Assembly: GCA_001767455.1 (NCBI GenBank)
Contig: MELC01000004.1
Span: 1 to 64,000 of the forward strand
Source of the DNA: Acidobacteria bacterium RIFCSPLOWO2_12_FULL_66_21
GTDB lineage: Bacteria; Acidobacteriota; Vicinamibacteria; Vicinamibacterales; 2-12-FULL-66-21
Direction: 5' to 3'
DNA: 64,000 bases
Shown here: one piece after another, positions 44,173-54,500 of the stretch
Position numbering within the stretch: position 1 is the first letter of the stretch
How the letters are laid out: each line of letters begins with the position of its first letter
Made by a program: the position numbers and the translations under genes
Notes under the pieces: generated by a model
What the model was told of the DNA's origin: nothing
The model's database searches: none
What the model saw: the letters and a program-made list of their open reading frames with translations, nothing else

Positions 44173-47100
44173 GACGATGGCTTGGAACCCACCGCCTTCG
44201 TCTGCGGCGCCGTCAAGGTCAGGTTGTACTTCGCCAGTGCCGGCCCAAGCGTTGCCGCCTTCGCGAAGAGCGCGTTCGCCTCGGCCGCCACCTTCGGCAT
44301 CTGCGCCTTGGCATCCGCGTACGCCTTCATCGTCTGCTCGGTTGCGGGCATGCCGCCCATCAGGCCGTTCTTCGCCTGCGCCGCCCGAGCGAGCGGCTGA
44401 TCGCCGGTTGGCGCGCCGCCTCGGCCACCGCCGCCGCGCCCGCCGGTCGGCGCCGCGAACTTCGGCGTCAGCGTGGCGAGCTCCTTGTTGAAGGCCTCGA
44501 ACGACGCCTTCACCTCGGCGGGAACGTCCGCGCGGCTTCCAAGGGCCGTCGCGATGTCGGCCGCCTGGCGGGACAACGTCTGCACATTCACGGCGAGGTC
44601 GGTGCCGCGACGCTGCAGCTCGTGCATCTCCATGGCCATGTCGAACATCTTCTTCCGCTCGAGATCCGTCAGCGCGACTTCGGGGTCCGCCGTCACGCGC
44701 AGCGGCTTCGACTCGATGGTCTTGCCGTCGACGACGAGCGCGACGGTGTAGACACCGGGAAGCACGAAGGGTCCGGGATTGCCGCCGCCGGCGCCGCCGA
44801 ATCCGCCGCCGCCGAATCCGCCGCCACCACCGCCACAGCCCGCGCCGAACGGGTTGCGCGCCGGCTGCGCGGCGCCGGGTCCGCCGCGTCCTTCAGCCGC
44901 GCCGCCGCCCGCGCCGCGAAGGCCCGCCGGCGGAGGCATCGGCACCGGCTGCACGCGCAGGTCCCAGCACGCCGACTGCATCCCTGCGGTGTTGTAGCTG
45001 GCGAGCACGGGTCCGCTGATCTCGCGCACGTCCTTGCCGAGCGCATCGGTGATCTTCAGCGTCACTTCGCCGACCGCCTTCCTGTTGAACCAGGAGATCA
45101 CGGCGCCAGCCGGCGGATTCTCGCCGAAGAAGGTCTGATCGCCCCAGAACTCGTAGTTGCGATCGCGCGCCGGCCGCCGGTACATCGCGGTCGGCGGCGG
45201 CGTGAACAGCTTCGCGTCGGCCGTCGTCGACTGCGCCGCGGCGTACTCCTGGATCGGCTCGAGGTGGTCGAGCACCCAGAGCGCGCGGCCGTGCGTCGCG
45301 AGGACCATCGCGTTGTCGCGGGGATGCAGCGCGATCTCGTCCACGCGCACCGTGGGCAGGTTCCCCTTGACGTGGTGCCAGGCGCGGCCTCGATCGATCG
45401 AGACGAACAGCCCGGTTTCGGCGCCGACGTACAGCACGTCCGCGTTCTTCTGGTCCTCGGTGATCGTCTTGACCACCGCGCCGCTCAGGTTCCCGTTGAG
45501 CGATCGGAACGTCTGCCCGAAATCGCTGCTGACGTAGATGTAGGTGTCGTAGTCGTTCTGGCGGTGATCGTCGATCGTGACATACACCGTCCCTTCATCG
45601 AAGCGCGACGCCGCGATGCGCGACACGAACCCTCCCTTGGGCGCGTTCGGGAGCTTCGCGTACACGCTCGTCCACGTCTTGCCGCCGTCGCGCGTCACGT
45701 GGAGGCTGCCATCGTCGGTGCCCGCGTAGAGCAGCCCGGCGCGTTTCGGAGACTCGGCGAGCGAAACGATGGTCGGCCACGCGGAGATGCCGTCGTTACG
45801 GGAGATCCGGATGTCGCTCCCCTTGACGCCCATCGTGACGATCTGGTCGCGGTCCGCCGCACCCGTCAGGTCGTCGCTCAACGCCGTCCACGACAGACCG
45901 CGGTCCGCCGACCGGAAGACCCGGTTCGCCGCGACGTACAGCGTCTTGCGATCGACCGGCGACAGGATCATGGGCGTGTCCCAGTGCCAGCGCAGGGGCT
46001 TCTCTCCGGGCGCGGGCTGCGGCCGGATGCTGATCGACTCGAACGTCACGCGGTCCACGCGCGTCAGGTTGCCGTCCTGGGACTCGCTGTAGACGGTCCG
46101 TGGATCGTTCAGGTCCTGCACGACGACGAAGCCGTCGCCTCCCTGGACGGTGGCCCAGTGATGGTTGCCGATGCCGGCCGCGCCGCGCACCGCGCTCGGG
46201 CCGCACCAGTCGTAGTTGTCCTGCATGCCGCCGCACACGTTGAACGGCGTCGCGTTGTCCACGCTGACGTGATAGAAGAGCCCGACCGGCAGATTCGGGA
46301 AGAACTGCCACGTCTTCGCCTTGTCGTACGACGCCGCGAGGCCGCCGTCGTTGCCGATGATGACGTGATCCGGGTTGAGCGGGTTGATCCAGATGGCGTG
46401 CACATCGTCATGGGTCGGCTGCGCAACGTCGGTCTGCATCGTCTTGCCGCCGTCGAGCGTCTGGTGCAGTCCGACGCCGCCGAGATACACGACCTCGGGG
46501 TCGTTCGGATCGATGCGCACCTGGCTGAAGTACATCGGGCGCGGGTTCGCGTTGTTCACCTTCCGCCACGTGGCGCCCGCGTCATCCGATCGATACAGCC
46601 CCGTCGGCTGCGTGTTGAGCGGACCGCCGCCGCCCCGGCCGAACCCCGCAGCCTGCGCCGCGGCTGCCGCCGCCGCGGCGCCCGGTGCCGGCCCACCTGC
46701 GCCGCCGCCCGCGCCGCGGCCGGCCGCCGGGCCTTCGATCAACGCATAGAGAATGTTGGGCCGGCGGCGATACACGTCGAGCGCGATGCGGCCCAGGGGC
46801 CCTTCGGGGATTCCGGTCTTGAGCGGCGTCCACGTCTCGCCCCCGTCGGTCGACTTCCACAGTCCGCTGCCCGGACCGCCGCCGTTCATGCAGCACGCCG
46901 TCCGCCGGCGCTGGTACGTCGACGCGTACAGAATCTTGTTGTTCGTCGGATCCATCGCAAGGTCGTTCGCGCCCGTGTCGTCGTCGACCTTCAGCGTCTG
47001 CTTCCAGGTCTTGCCACCGTCGGTCGTCTTGTAAATGCCGCGCTCGCCGCCGGCGCCGAACAGCGGACCGGTGGCCGCCACGAACACCGTGTCGTTGTTG

Positions 47101-47576
47101 CGCGGGTCCATGACGATGCGGTTGATGTGCCTGGAGGCGCGGAGCCCCACGTGCACGTAGGTCTTGCCGCCGTCGATCGACTTGTAGATGCCGTCGCCCC
47201 ACGACGTGCTCTGCCGGTTGTTCGATTCACCGGTGCCGACCCACACGAGATCGGGGTTGACCTGCGAGATGGCGACATCGCCGATCGACAGCAGCCCCTG
47301 GTTTTGGAACTGAGCCTCGAAGGTGACGCCGTTGTTCGTGGTTTTCCAGACGCCGCCGTGAGCGGTTCCGACGTAGAAGATGGCGGGATTGGCCTCGAAC
47401 GTGGCGATGTCGGAGATGCGGCCGGACATCGAAGCGGGGCCGATCGCACGGAAGTGCAGCGAGTCGAACGGGCCGGCGGCGCCGGCGGTCGACGGGGCCT
47501 GCTCGGTGCGGGCCGACAGCGCCGCAACGGCGGCGACCATCGCCGCGGCCAGCGCGAGTGAACGCAAGTGTCTCAT
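44157..47576 (-). CDS. Large exported BNR/sortilin-type repeat beta-propeller protein
   Basis: 1139 residues with signal peptide MRHLRSLALAAAMVAAVAAL. Repeated BNR/Asp-box-like motifs (GVWKTTNNGVTF, GIYKSIDGGKTY, GIYKTTDGGKTW, GLWKSTDGGETW, LHVTRDGGKTW) make one or two seven- to ten-bladed propellers over about residues 40-780. Gly/Ala-rich low-complexity linkers lie near 285-320 and 880-935. The C-terminal part is an Ig-like plus helical domain (KMFDMAMEMHELQRRG). Such proteins are annotated as glycosyl hydrolases or sortilin-like, but no catalytic residues are evident. GGAGG precedes the ATG. Confidence 0.9.
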   Translation of the reverse strand: MRHLRSLALAAAMVAAVAALSARTEQAPSTAGAAGPFDSLHFRAIGPASMSGRISDIATFEANPAIFYVGTAHGGVWKTTNNGVTFEAQFQNQGLLSIGDVAISQVNPDLVWVGTGESNNRQSTSWGDGIYKSIDGGKTYVHVGLRASRHINRIVMDPRNNDTVFVAATGPLFGAGGERGIYKTTDGGKTWKQTLKVDDDTGANDLAMDPTNNKILYASTYQRRRTACCMNGGGPGSGLWKSTDGGETWTPLKTGIPEGPLGRIALDVYRRRPNILYALIEGPAAGRGAGGGAGGPAPGAAAAAAAAQAAGFGRGGGGPLNTQPTGLYRSDDAGATWRKVNNANPRPMYFSQVRIDPNDPEVVYLGGVGLHQTLDGGKTMQTDVAQPTHDDVHAIWINPLNPDHVIIGNDGGLAASYDKAKTWQFFPNLPVGLFYHVSVDNATPFNVCGGMQDNYDWCGPSAVRGAAGIGNHHWATVQGGDGFVVVQDLNDPRTVYSESQDGNLTRVDRVTFESISIRPQPAPGEKPLRWHWDTPMILSPVDRKTLYVAANRVFRSADRGLSWTALSDDLTGAADRDQIVTMGVKGSDIRISRNDGISAWPTIVSLAESPKRAGLLYAGTDDGSLHVTRDGGKTWTSVYAKLPNAPKGGFVSRIAASRFDEGTVYVTIDDHRQNDYDTYIYVSSDFGQTFRSLNGNLSGAVVKTITEDQKNADVLYVGAETGLFVSIDRGRAWHHVKGNLPTVRVDEIALHPRDNAMVLATHGRALWVLDHLEPIQEYAAAQSTTADAKLFTPPPTAMYRRPARDRNYEFWGDQTFFGENPPAGAVISWFNRKAVGEVTLKITDALGKDVREISGPVLASYNTAGMQSACWDLRVQPVPMPPPAGLRGAGGGAAEGRGGPGAAQPARNPFGAGCGGGGGGFGGGGFGGAGGGNPGPFVLPGVYTVALVVDGKTIESKPLRVTADPEVALTDLERKKMFDMAMEMHELQRRGTDLAVNVQTLSRQAADIATALGSRADVPAEVKASFEAFNKELATLTPKFAAPTGGRGGGGRGGAPTGDQPLARAAQAKNGLMGGMPATEQTMKAYADAKAQMPKVAAEANALFAKAATLGPALAKYNLTLTAPQTKAVGSKPSSVDSR

Positions 47577-47620
47577 GAGGAGAGCCTCCAGAAATGAGCG
47601 AGGGGACGGTGTGACGCGGG

Positions 47621-47648
47621 ATTATATGCCACGGATACTCATCGTCGA
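47621..47648 (-). promoter_or_regulatory. Candidate promoter for the BNR-repeat gene
   Basis: Minus-strand TATAAT (47626-47621) is a perfect -10. TCGACG about 16 bases upstream matches 4 of 6 positions of TTGACA. The predicted leader to the ATG at 47576 is about 40 bases and carries GGAGG. Confidence 0.45.
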
Positions 47649-47694
47649 CCTGCATTTTTTCGTGCACGGCACGCCGCCACGGGCGCTACTCTGA

Positions 47695-49716
47695 ATGGCG
47701 GAAATGCGGCGCCTCCTCGTGCTTCTGTTCGCCGCGCTCGGCCCGGCCATCGCCCTGGCCGGCGCCCAATCCTCCGGCATCGAGCCGGCGTCGTTCGACC
47801 GGTCCGTGCGCCCCCAGGACGATCTGTTCCGGTACGTGAATGGGCGCTGGCTCGCGACGGCGGAAATCGCGGGCGACCGGGTGGCGTACGGCACGTTCGC
47901 CGAGCTCGCGGATCGCGCGGAGTCGGACGTCCGCGAGACCATCGAACGGGCGGCGTCGGCGCCGCGGCGGCGCCAGCCGGCCGCCGTGCGGCAGATCGGG
48001 GATCTCTACGCCAGCATCACCGACGAGGCGCGGCTTGCCGCGCTCGGCTACGCGCCGATCAAGCCCGAGCTCGATCGGATTGCCGCCATTCGGACGCCGG
48101 AACAGCTCGCGCGCGAAACCGGGTACCTGTCCGCCACGGCGCAGGGCGGTCCGTTTGCCGGAACGATCATGGCCGACCCGGGATATCCGGGGGCCCGTAT
48201 CGTGCAGGTCGTGCAAGGCGGGACGCTGTTGCCCGATCGCGACTACTACCTCTCGTCCGACCCGAAATACGCGGCGATTCGGGCGCAGTACGAGACGTAT
48301 CTGACCACGATCTTCACGCTCACCGGCTGGACGGATCCTCCGGGAAAGGCTCGCGCGGTCCTTGGCCTCGAGATCGAGCTGGCTCGCGCGCAGACGCTTC
48401 AAAGCGAGCGCGCGCCGGCGGTACCGCCGGGCGTGCTGACGCTCGCGGAGCTCGTAACCACGATGCCGGGGTTCGACTGGGCCGCGTGGGCGAAGCCGCA
48501 AGGCCTGGAACGGGCGCGCCGGTTGATCCTCCAGCCGCCGTCCTTCTTCAGGCGTTTCGCCGAGCTCGCCGTGTCCGAGCCGGTCTCGACGTGGAGAGCC
48601 TGGCTCGCGGCGCGCTACATCACTTCGTCGGCTCCGTCTCTCAGCCAGCCGTTCAACGACGCGCGCTTCGAATTCTTCGGCCGCGTCCTGAGCGGGCAGG
48701 AGCTGCCGCGCACGCGCTGGAAGCGCGGGGTCTCGCTCGTCAACGGGTACCTCGGCGACGAGGTCGGCCGGCTTTACGTGGAGGCACACTTCCCGCCGTC
48801 GTCGAAAGCAAGGGTGGAAGCGATCGTCGGCCAGCTGCGCGCGGCGTTCCGGCGGGCCATCGAGGACAGCGACTGGATGAGCGGCGGCACGAAACGCGCG
48901 GCGATCGACAAGCTCGCGCGCATGTCAATCCAGGTCGGCTATCCCGACGTCTGGCAGGACTACCGGGCGCTCGACATCAAGCGGGACGATCTGTTCGGCA
49001 ACATCCAGCGCGCGCAGGCGTTCCAGAACGAGCAGCGGATGCGCCGCCTGGCGGGACTGGCCGACCCGCGCGAGTGGCTCATGCCGCCGCAGAGCGTCAA
49101 TGCGTATTACGTTCCCTCGCGCAACTCGATCGCGCTCCCCGCGGCGGTGCTGCAACCGCCGCTCTTCGACGCGGCCGCCGACGACGCGGTGAACTACGGC
49201 GGGATAGGCGCGGTGCTCGGCCACGAGATCGGCCATGCCTTCGACGAACAGGGCCGGCGCACCGACGGCTTCGGGAGGGTGCGCGACTGGTGGACGTCGG
49301 CCGACGCCGAGCAGTTCGCCAGGCGCGCGGACAGGCTGGTCGAGCAGTTCAACGCGTTCACGCCGCTCGAGGGGCTGCACGTCAACGGCGCGCTGACGCG
49401 CAGCGAGAACGTCGGCGACCTCGTGGGCCTGTCGATCGCCTATCGCGCATACGCGCTGTCACTTGGCGGGCGCCCGTCGTCCGTGCTCGACGGGTTCACG
49501 GGCGAGCAGCGTTTCTTCCTGTCATGGGCGCGCGTGTGGCGCGGCAAGGAACGCGACGAGTACCTCCGGCAGACGCTCTTCGCGAACCAGCACGCGCCGT
49601 TTCAATATCGCGCCAACGGTCCCCTGGCTCATTTGCAGGGGTTCTACGACGCATTCGGTGTCAGGCCCGGCGATCGGCTCTATCGCGACCCGGCCGCGCG
49701 CGTGACGATCTGGTGA
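47695..49716 (+). CDS. M13 family (neprilysin-like) zinc metallopeptidase
   Basis: Exported endopeptidase, 673 residues, normal for bacterial PepO/M13 enzymes. The signal peptide is LLVLLFAALGPAIALAGA. The N-terminal M13 domain begins DLFRYVNGRWL. The catalytic domain has NAYYVPSRNSIALPAAVLQPP, the zinc motif HEIGHAFD (His510, Glu511, His514), the third ligand in SENVGDLVG, and a C-terminal GDRLY with TIW end. It likely degrades oligopeptides in the periplasm. Met4 at 47704 is an alternative start. It lies divergent from the BNR gene and just before VWA-like paralogue B. Confidence 0.95.
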   Translation: MAEMRRLLVLLFAALGPAIALAGAQSSGIEPASFDRSVRPQDDLFRYVNGRWLATAEIAGDRVAYGTFAELADRAESDVRETIERAASAPRRRQPAAVRQIGDLYASITDEARLAALGYAPIKPELDRIAAIRTPEQLARETGYLSATAQGGPFAGTIMADPGYPGARIVQVVQGGTLLPDRDYYLSSDPKYAAIRAQYETYLTTIFTLTGWTDPPGKARAVLGLEIELARAQTLQSERAPAVPPGVLTLAELVTTMPGFDWAAWAKPQGLERARRLILQPPSFFRRFAELAVSEPVSTWRAWLAARYITSSAPSLSQPFNDARFEFFGRVLSGQELPRTRWKRGVSLVNGYLGDEVGRLYVEAHFPPSSKARVEAIVGQLRAAFRRAIEDSDWMSGGTKRAAIDKLARMSIQVGYPDVWQDYRALDIKRDDLFGNIQRAQAFQNEQRMRRLAGLADPREWLMPPQSVNAYYVPSRNSIALPAAVLQPPLFDAAADDAVNYGGIGAVLGHEIGHAFDEQGRRTDGFGRVRDWWTSADAEQFARRADRLVEQFNAFTPLEGLHVNGALTRSENVGDLVGLSIAYRAYALSLGGRPSSVLDGFTGEQRFFLSWARVWRGKERDEYLRQTLFANQHAPFQYRANGPLAHLQGFYDAFGVRPGDRLYRDPAARVTIW

Positions 49717-49784
49717 ACGCCGCCACCACCTCTGCCGGCAATCCACTTCACCGCCGCACGTCGAACCGCGCTATCCTGTGCGGC

Positions 49785-51554
49785 ATGCGCGTGCCCTTCT
49801 ATCCTGCCCGCTCGATCTTCCTGCTGGCGTCCGCACTGTTCACGGCGCCGCTTTTCGTGTTCGCCGGCACGGGCGGCCAATCGGCCGCGCCACCGGTGGC
49901 GGTTGTCGGATTTCGCGCCCTTGGCGCCGATGGCCAGCCGGTCGTCGATCTCACCGCGTCCCAGGTGACGCTGCGCGTCGGCGGCCGCATCCGCGAGATG
50001 AAATCGCTCGAATTCGTCCGCGATCGCCGCGAGACGACGGCCGGGCCGCGGTTGCCGGAGCCATTTGCGACCAACGTCGCGGGGCCCGCACGCGGTCGCG
50101 ACGTGGTTGTGATCATCGACGAGGAGTCGCTGATGCCGGGCCGGGAAACGCCGTTCCGGGAAGCGATCCTCCAGCTCGCGGCCGCGCTCGGACCCGCCGA
50201 TCGCGTTCGGCTTCTCAGCACGCGTCAGGGGGGCCTCGACATCGATCTTCCGGATCGTGACGCGGGCGCGCGCGCCGCGCTGGAACGTTTCACGGGGCAT
50301 TCAACGGTCGACGAGACCGAGGAGCGCTTGAACTGCCGCTCGCGCATCGCCGTGCAGGGAATGCGCGCCGTGCTCTCCGGCTACGCAGGACGGCCCTCGC
50401 CGACCGTCGTCGTGTTCTCCGGGGGATTTGGCGCGCCATCGAAGGGCGGTGGCACCCGGCTCGGCATGTCCGGTCCGTGCCCGCCCCTCCAGACGACCGA
50501 ATTCCAGGAGCTTCGCACCGACGCCGCCGCGGTCGGCGCACGCGCCTACGTCATCAACGCGGTGGACGCCACGGCGTCCCGGCTGTCGCACGACATGCTC
50601 GCCAGCGGCCTCCAAGTGCTCGCGGGGTCGCTGGATGCCGAGGTCATCAACATGGTCGGCGGACGCCCGCTCGAGATGAAGCGGATCGCGACCGAAACCT
50701 CCGCCTACTACCTCGCCGCGTTCCAGCTGGAAGCCGGCGATCGTGCGGGAACGGCGCCGCCCGTGGAGATCCTGGTGGCCCGCGAGGGCGTGAAGGTACG
50801 GGCGCCCGCCAGCGTGGTACTGCCCAAGACCGCCGGCGCCGCGGCCGGCGCCAAGCCGGCGTCGCCGAAGGACATGTTGCGGGCGTCCACCGCCTATCGC
50901 GATCTCCCGCTGCGCGCGGCCGCGTTCGCGTCGCGCGCCGACGGAGGGAAGATCCGCCTCGTCGTGCTGTTCGAGCCGGCCGACGCCGGCGTGAAGCTCG
51001 CCGGCGCCGCCATCGGCCTCTACGACGCCAAGGGCAAGCTGACTTCATGGTCCGCCGACGATGCCGACCTCGCGCGCAGTCCCGCGATGGGCGGGATCAT
51101 CGTCCCTGCCGGCACCTACCGGATGCGGGTCGCCGCGATAGACGGCTCGGGCCGCGCGGGTACCGTGGATACGGAGGTGAACGCGAACCTGGAAAGTGCC
51201 GGTCCCGTCACGCTGAGCGCGATGATGGTGGGGGTGGCCGCGCCGGATGGCGGGTTTGCGCCGCGCTTGCTATTCGCCGGCGACAAAGGCGCGTTCGGCT
51301 ACTTCGAGATCTACGGCATCCCGAAAGGCGCGACCGTCGCCGTCCGCCTGGAGATCGCGCCATCGCCGGACGGCGCCGCGCTCGTCAGCGACGACGCGCC
51401 GCTGACTCCCGGTCCGACCGATGACACGCGGATCGCATACAGCGGCTACGCGATCGATGGCATGCCGCCCGGCGACGTTGTCATGCGCGCGCTCATCAGC
51501 GTCGATGGCAAGCCCGCCGGGCGGCTCGTGCGCACAGTGCGCAAGATCAAATAG
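49785..51554 (+). CDS. Exported VWA-like domain protein (paralogue B)
   Basis: 589 residues, collinear with the protein at 42.2-44.0 kb. A signal peptide (ARSIFLLASALFTAPLFVFAG) comes first, then VVDLTASQVTLRVGGRIREMKSLEF. The VWA-like domain has DEESL at the MIDAS position and VVVFSGGFG. A C-terminal beta-sandwich (IRLVVLFEPADAGVKLAGAAIGLYD, YRMRVAAIDGSGRAGTVDTEV, GDVVMRALISVDGKPAGRLVRTVR) completes it. The shared DEES(I/L) suggests a conserved modification of the metal site rather than decay. It follows the M13 peptidase by 68 bases on the same strand. Role unknown. Confidence 0.85.
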   Translation: MRVPFYPARSIFLLASALFTAPLFVFAGTGGQSAAPPVAVVGFRALGADGQPVVDLTASQVTLRVGGRIREMKSLEFVRDRRETTAGPRLPEPFATNVAGPARGRDVVVIIDEESLMPGRETPFREAILQLAAALGPADRVRLLSTRQGGLDIDLPDRDAGARAALERFTGHSTVDETEERLNCRSRIAVQGMRAVLSGYAGRPSPTVVVFSGGFGAPSKGGGTRLGMSGPCPPLQTTEFQELRTDAAAVGARAYVINAVDATASRLSHDMLASGLQVLAGSLDAEVINMVGGRPLEMKRIATETSAYYLAAFQLEAGDRAGTAPPVEILVAREGVKVRAPASVVLPKTAGAAAGAKPASPKDMLRASTAYRDLPLRAAAFASRADGGKIRLVVLFEPADAGVKLAGAAIGLYDAKGKLTSWSADDADLARSPAMGGIIVPAGTYRMRVAAIDGSGRAGTVDTEVNANLESAGPVTLSAMMVGVAAPDGGFAPRLLFAGDKGAFGYFEIYGIPKGATVAVRLEIAPSPDGAALVSDDAPLTPGPTDDTRIAYSGYAIDGMPPGDVVMRALISVDGKPAGRLVRTVRKIK

Positions 51555-51566
51555 TCAACAGAGGAT

Positions 51567-54500
51567 CTACCGGCCCTCGGTCGCCGTCGTCGTCGCGGTC
51601 TTCTTCTTGAACATCGGCGCGACGTCGCGCTTCCCCTTCTCGAGATAGGTCACCCCTTTGTCCATCCACCCCGGGCGCGGCTTGCCCAGCAGGTAGTGGT
51701 CGAAGAACTCGTCCATGTGCACGGTCCAGTGCTTCATGTTGTCGCGGTTGCGGAGGCCGTGCGGCTCCCCGTTGTAGCTGAACATGTAGGCTTCCTTGCC
51801 GAGCCGCCGCATCGCCGTGTTGAACTCGATGCCCTGATACCACGGCACCGCATCGTCGGCATCGTTGTGGATCGTCAGGTACGGCGTCTGGATCTTCCTG
51901 ACCCAGAAGATCGGCGAGTTCTCGATGTACTGGAGCGGCGCGTCCCAGGGGGCGGCGCCGATGCGGCTCTGCGTCTTCTCGTACTGGAACTCGCGCACCA
52001 TGCCCGTGCCCCAGCGGATGCCGCCGTACGCGCTGATCATGTTCGACACCGACGCGCCGGCCTCGACCGCCGCGAACATGTTCGTGCGCGTGATGAGATG
52101 CGTGATCTGGTAGCCGCCCCAGGAGTGCCCCTGGATGCCGATGCGCGTCGGATCGATGAAGCCCATCGCGACCACCGTGTTCACCGCCGGGATGACGCAC
52201 TTCTCGGCGCTTTCACCCGGATAGCCGGTCGCGTAGGCGATGTTCGGCCGCAGCATCACGTAGCCGTTGCTCACGTAGCGCGTGACGTTGATGCTCGTGC
52301 CCACGTTCGGCGCCGCGTGGCTGTGCAGCCCCTGCGTCAGCTCCTCGTAGATGTAGACCATCAGCGGATACTTCTTCGACGGATCGAAGTCGTCCGGCTT
52401 GGTCAGGATCGCCCGCAGCTTCTTGCCGTCCGCGTTGATGTACTCAATCAGCTCGGACTTCCCCCAGACGAACTCGGACTGCTGCGGGTTCGCGTCCGAC
52501 ACCTTCTTCATGTTCGCGAAGCTCGTGTCGCTGACCCACAGGTTCGGGAACTCCTCGAACCGCGACAGGGTGAACACGACGGTGTCCGCCTTTTCGGCCT
52601 TCGTGACCGCGCCGAACGCCCTGTCGAGCATCACGATCTTCTCGGGGGCCGGCGCGCCGGTGAAGGGCACGCGGTAGAAGCCCGTCGCGCGCGTGTCGTC
52701 GTTGGTCGTCGCGAGCAGCAGCGGCTTGTTCGTCGGGACGGTGCGCTCCTCGGGGTCGAGCGACCGATAGCGGAACGCCAGGTGTTGTTTGCGTCCCTGG
52801 CCGCCGGTGATCATCCGCGCGCCGGTGCCGTCAGGCTTGATCTCCCACACGTCGAATTCGTCATAGAGCAGCAGCGACGCGTCGTTCGCCGTCCAGCCGC
52901 CCGTGCCGTACGGTCCGGGCAGATCGGGTGTGTCGTTCTCCTGCTGGAAGCGCACCGGCAGCTTGTCGGTCAGGTTCGCGCGCACGCCGTCGGCCACGCG
53001 GTACGTCAACCACTGCCCCTTGTTCTCGTCGAAATACAGGACGTACTTTCCGCCCGGCGACATCGTCGCGGTGGCGCCCCAGTGTTCGAGCACCTTCTGC
53101 GGCTTGCCCGTCTTGAGATCGACGAGATACACGTCGTTGTACGACTGGTCCCAGGACATCTCCATGCGGTACGGAATGTCGGACGTGCCGAGCGCTCGTG
53201 CCGCGTCCTCGCCGGCCGTGACCGCCGGAAGATCGGGCGTCGCGAGCTGCACGAACTTCTTGTCGGCGAGATGCACGACGGCGCGGTAGCTGCGCGTGCG
53301 CTCCTGTTCCGCGCGGACTCTCTGCATCGGCTGGATGATCGGGTCCTTCCACGACCAGAGATCCACCTGGATCGGAGTCGGCGTCACGGGCTGATCGGCA
53401 TCCGCGGCGGCGCCCGGCGCGCCGGCGGCGGCAGGTGCGGGCGGGGGCGGAAGGGGGGGAGGCGCGGTCGCGAGGAACACCCGCGCGCCGTCCTTCGAGA
53501 ACTGGGGCGCGGCGCTATCCGCGACAACCATGCCGGATGGCATCCCCGGCGTCGTCGCGGACACGAGCTCGGTCGCCTGCCCCGAGCTCGTCGAAGGGGC
53601 CTGCCCTGAGCTCGTCGAAGGGGCCTGCCCTGAATCCGTTGCCTTCCAGTAGTAGAGGCGGTACGGCGATACCGGCTTGTCGTACTCCGCCTTGTCGCTG
53701 AGGAACACGATCTGCTGGCCGGCTTCGTCGAACGCCAGGCTCTTGTAGTGCCCCCGTCCCGTCATCAAGGGCTTCACGACGGCGTCGGCCGTGTGGCGCA
53801 CGAAGGCGCCGTCCTTTGCCGCGTCGGTTGACGACGTGGCGTAGGCGAGCCAGGCGCCCTTGGTGTCGAACTCGTACTCGGTGACCTGGGGGGTCGTCGA
53901 CTCCTCGCCCGTCGTGAGATTGCGCAGCACGAGATCCGAACCGGGGTCCTTGCGCTTCTCACGCGCGGCGGCACCCGTTGCCGGCGGCTCGCCCGCGCCG
54001 GCTGCCGCAGGCGGACCCGCCTGCCGTCCGCCGCCCGCGCCGCGTCCGGCCGCCCCGCCGCGGCCACCGCGTCCGCCGCCACCGGCGCCGCCTACGCCTT
54101 TGTAGTACGCCAGCCACGCCGAGGACTCCTCAGGCACGCGGAAGCTGCCGACCTTTTCGAAGGTGGTCACCTGTCCGCCGGGGAGCGCCATGATCCCCAT
54201 GCCGGTCCGCGGCGTCCGTGCCGCCTGATTGTTGCCGCGCCCGCCCCCCTGCCCTGAGCCTGTCGAAGGGGCCTGCCCGCCGGCGCCGCGGGTGCCGCTC
54301 GCCTGGCTCTGGGTCTGACGGCGCTCCCGTTCCTCTTCCGCCTTCGTCTGCGCGATCGTGAAGATCAGGAATTTGCCGTCTTCCGTGAAGGTCGGAGCCG
54401 TGCCGCGGGGTGACTTGAACTCCTGCCCGGTGGCGAGGTTGCGCACGATGAGTTCGCCGTCCTCGCCTTGCGAGGTCAGCGAGTACGCGAGCCAGCGGCC

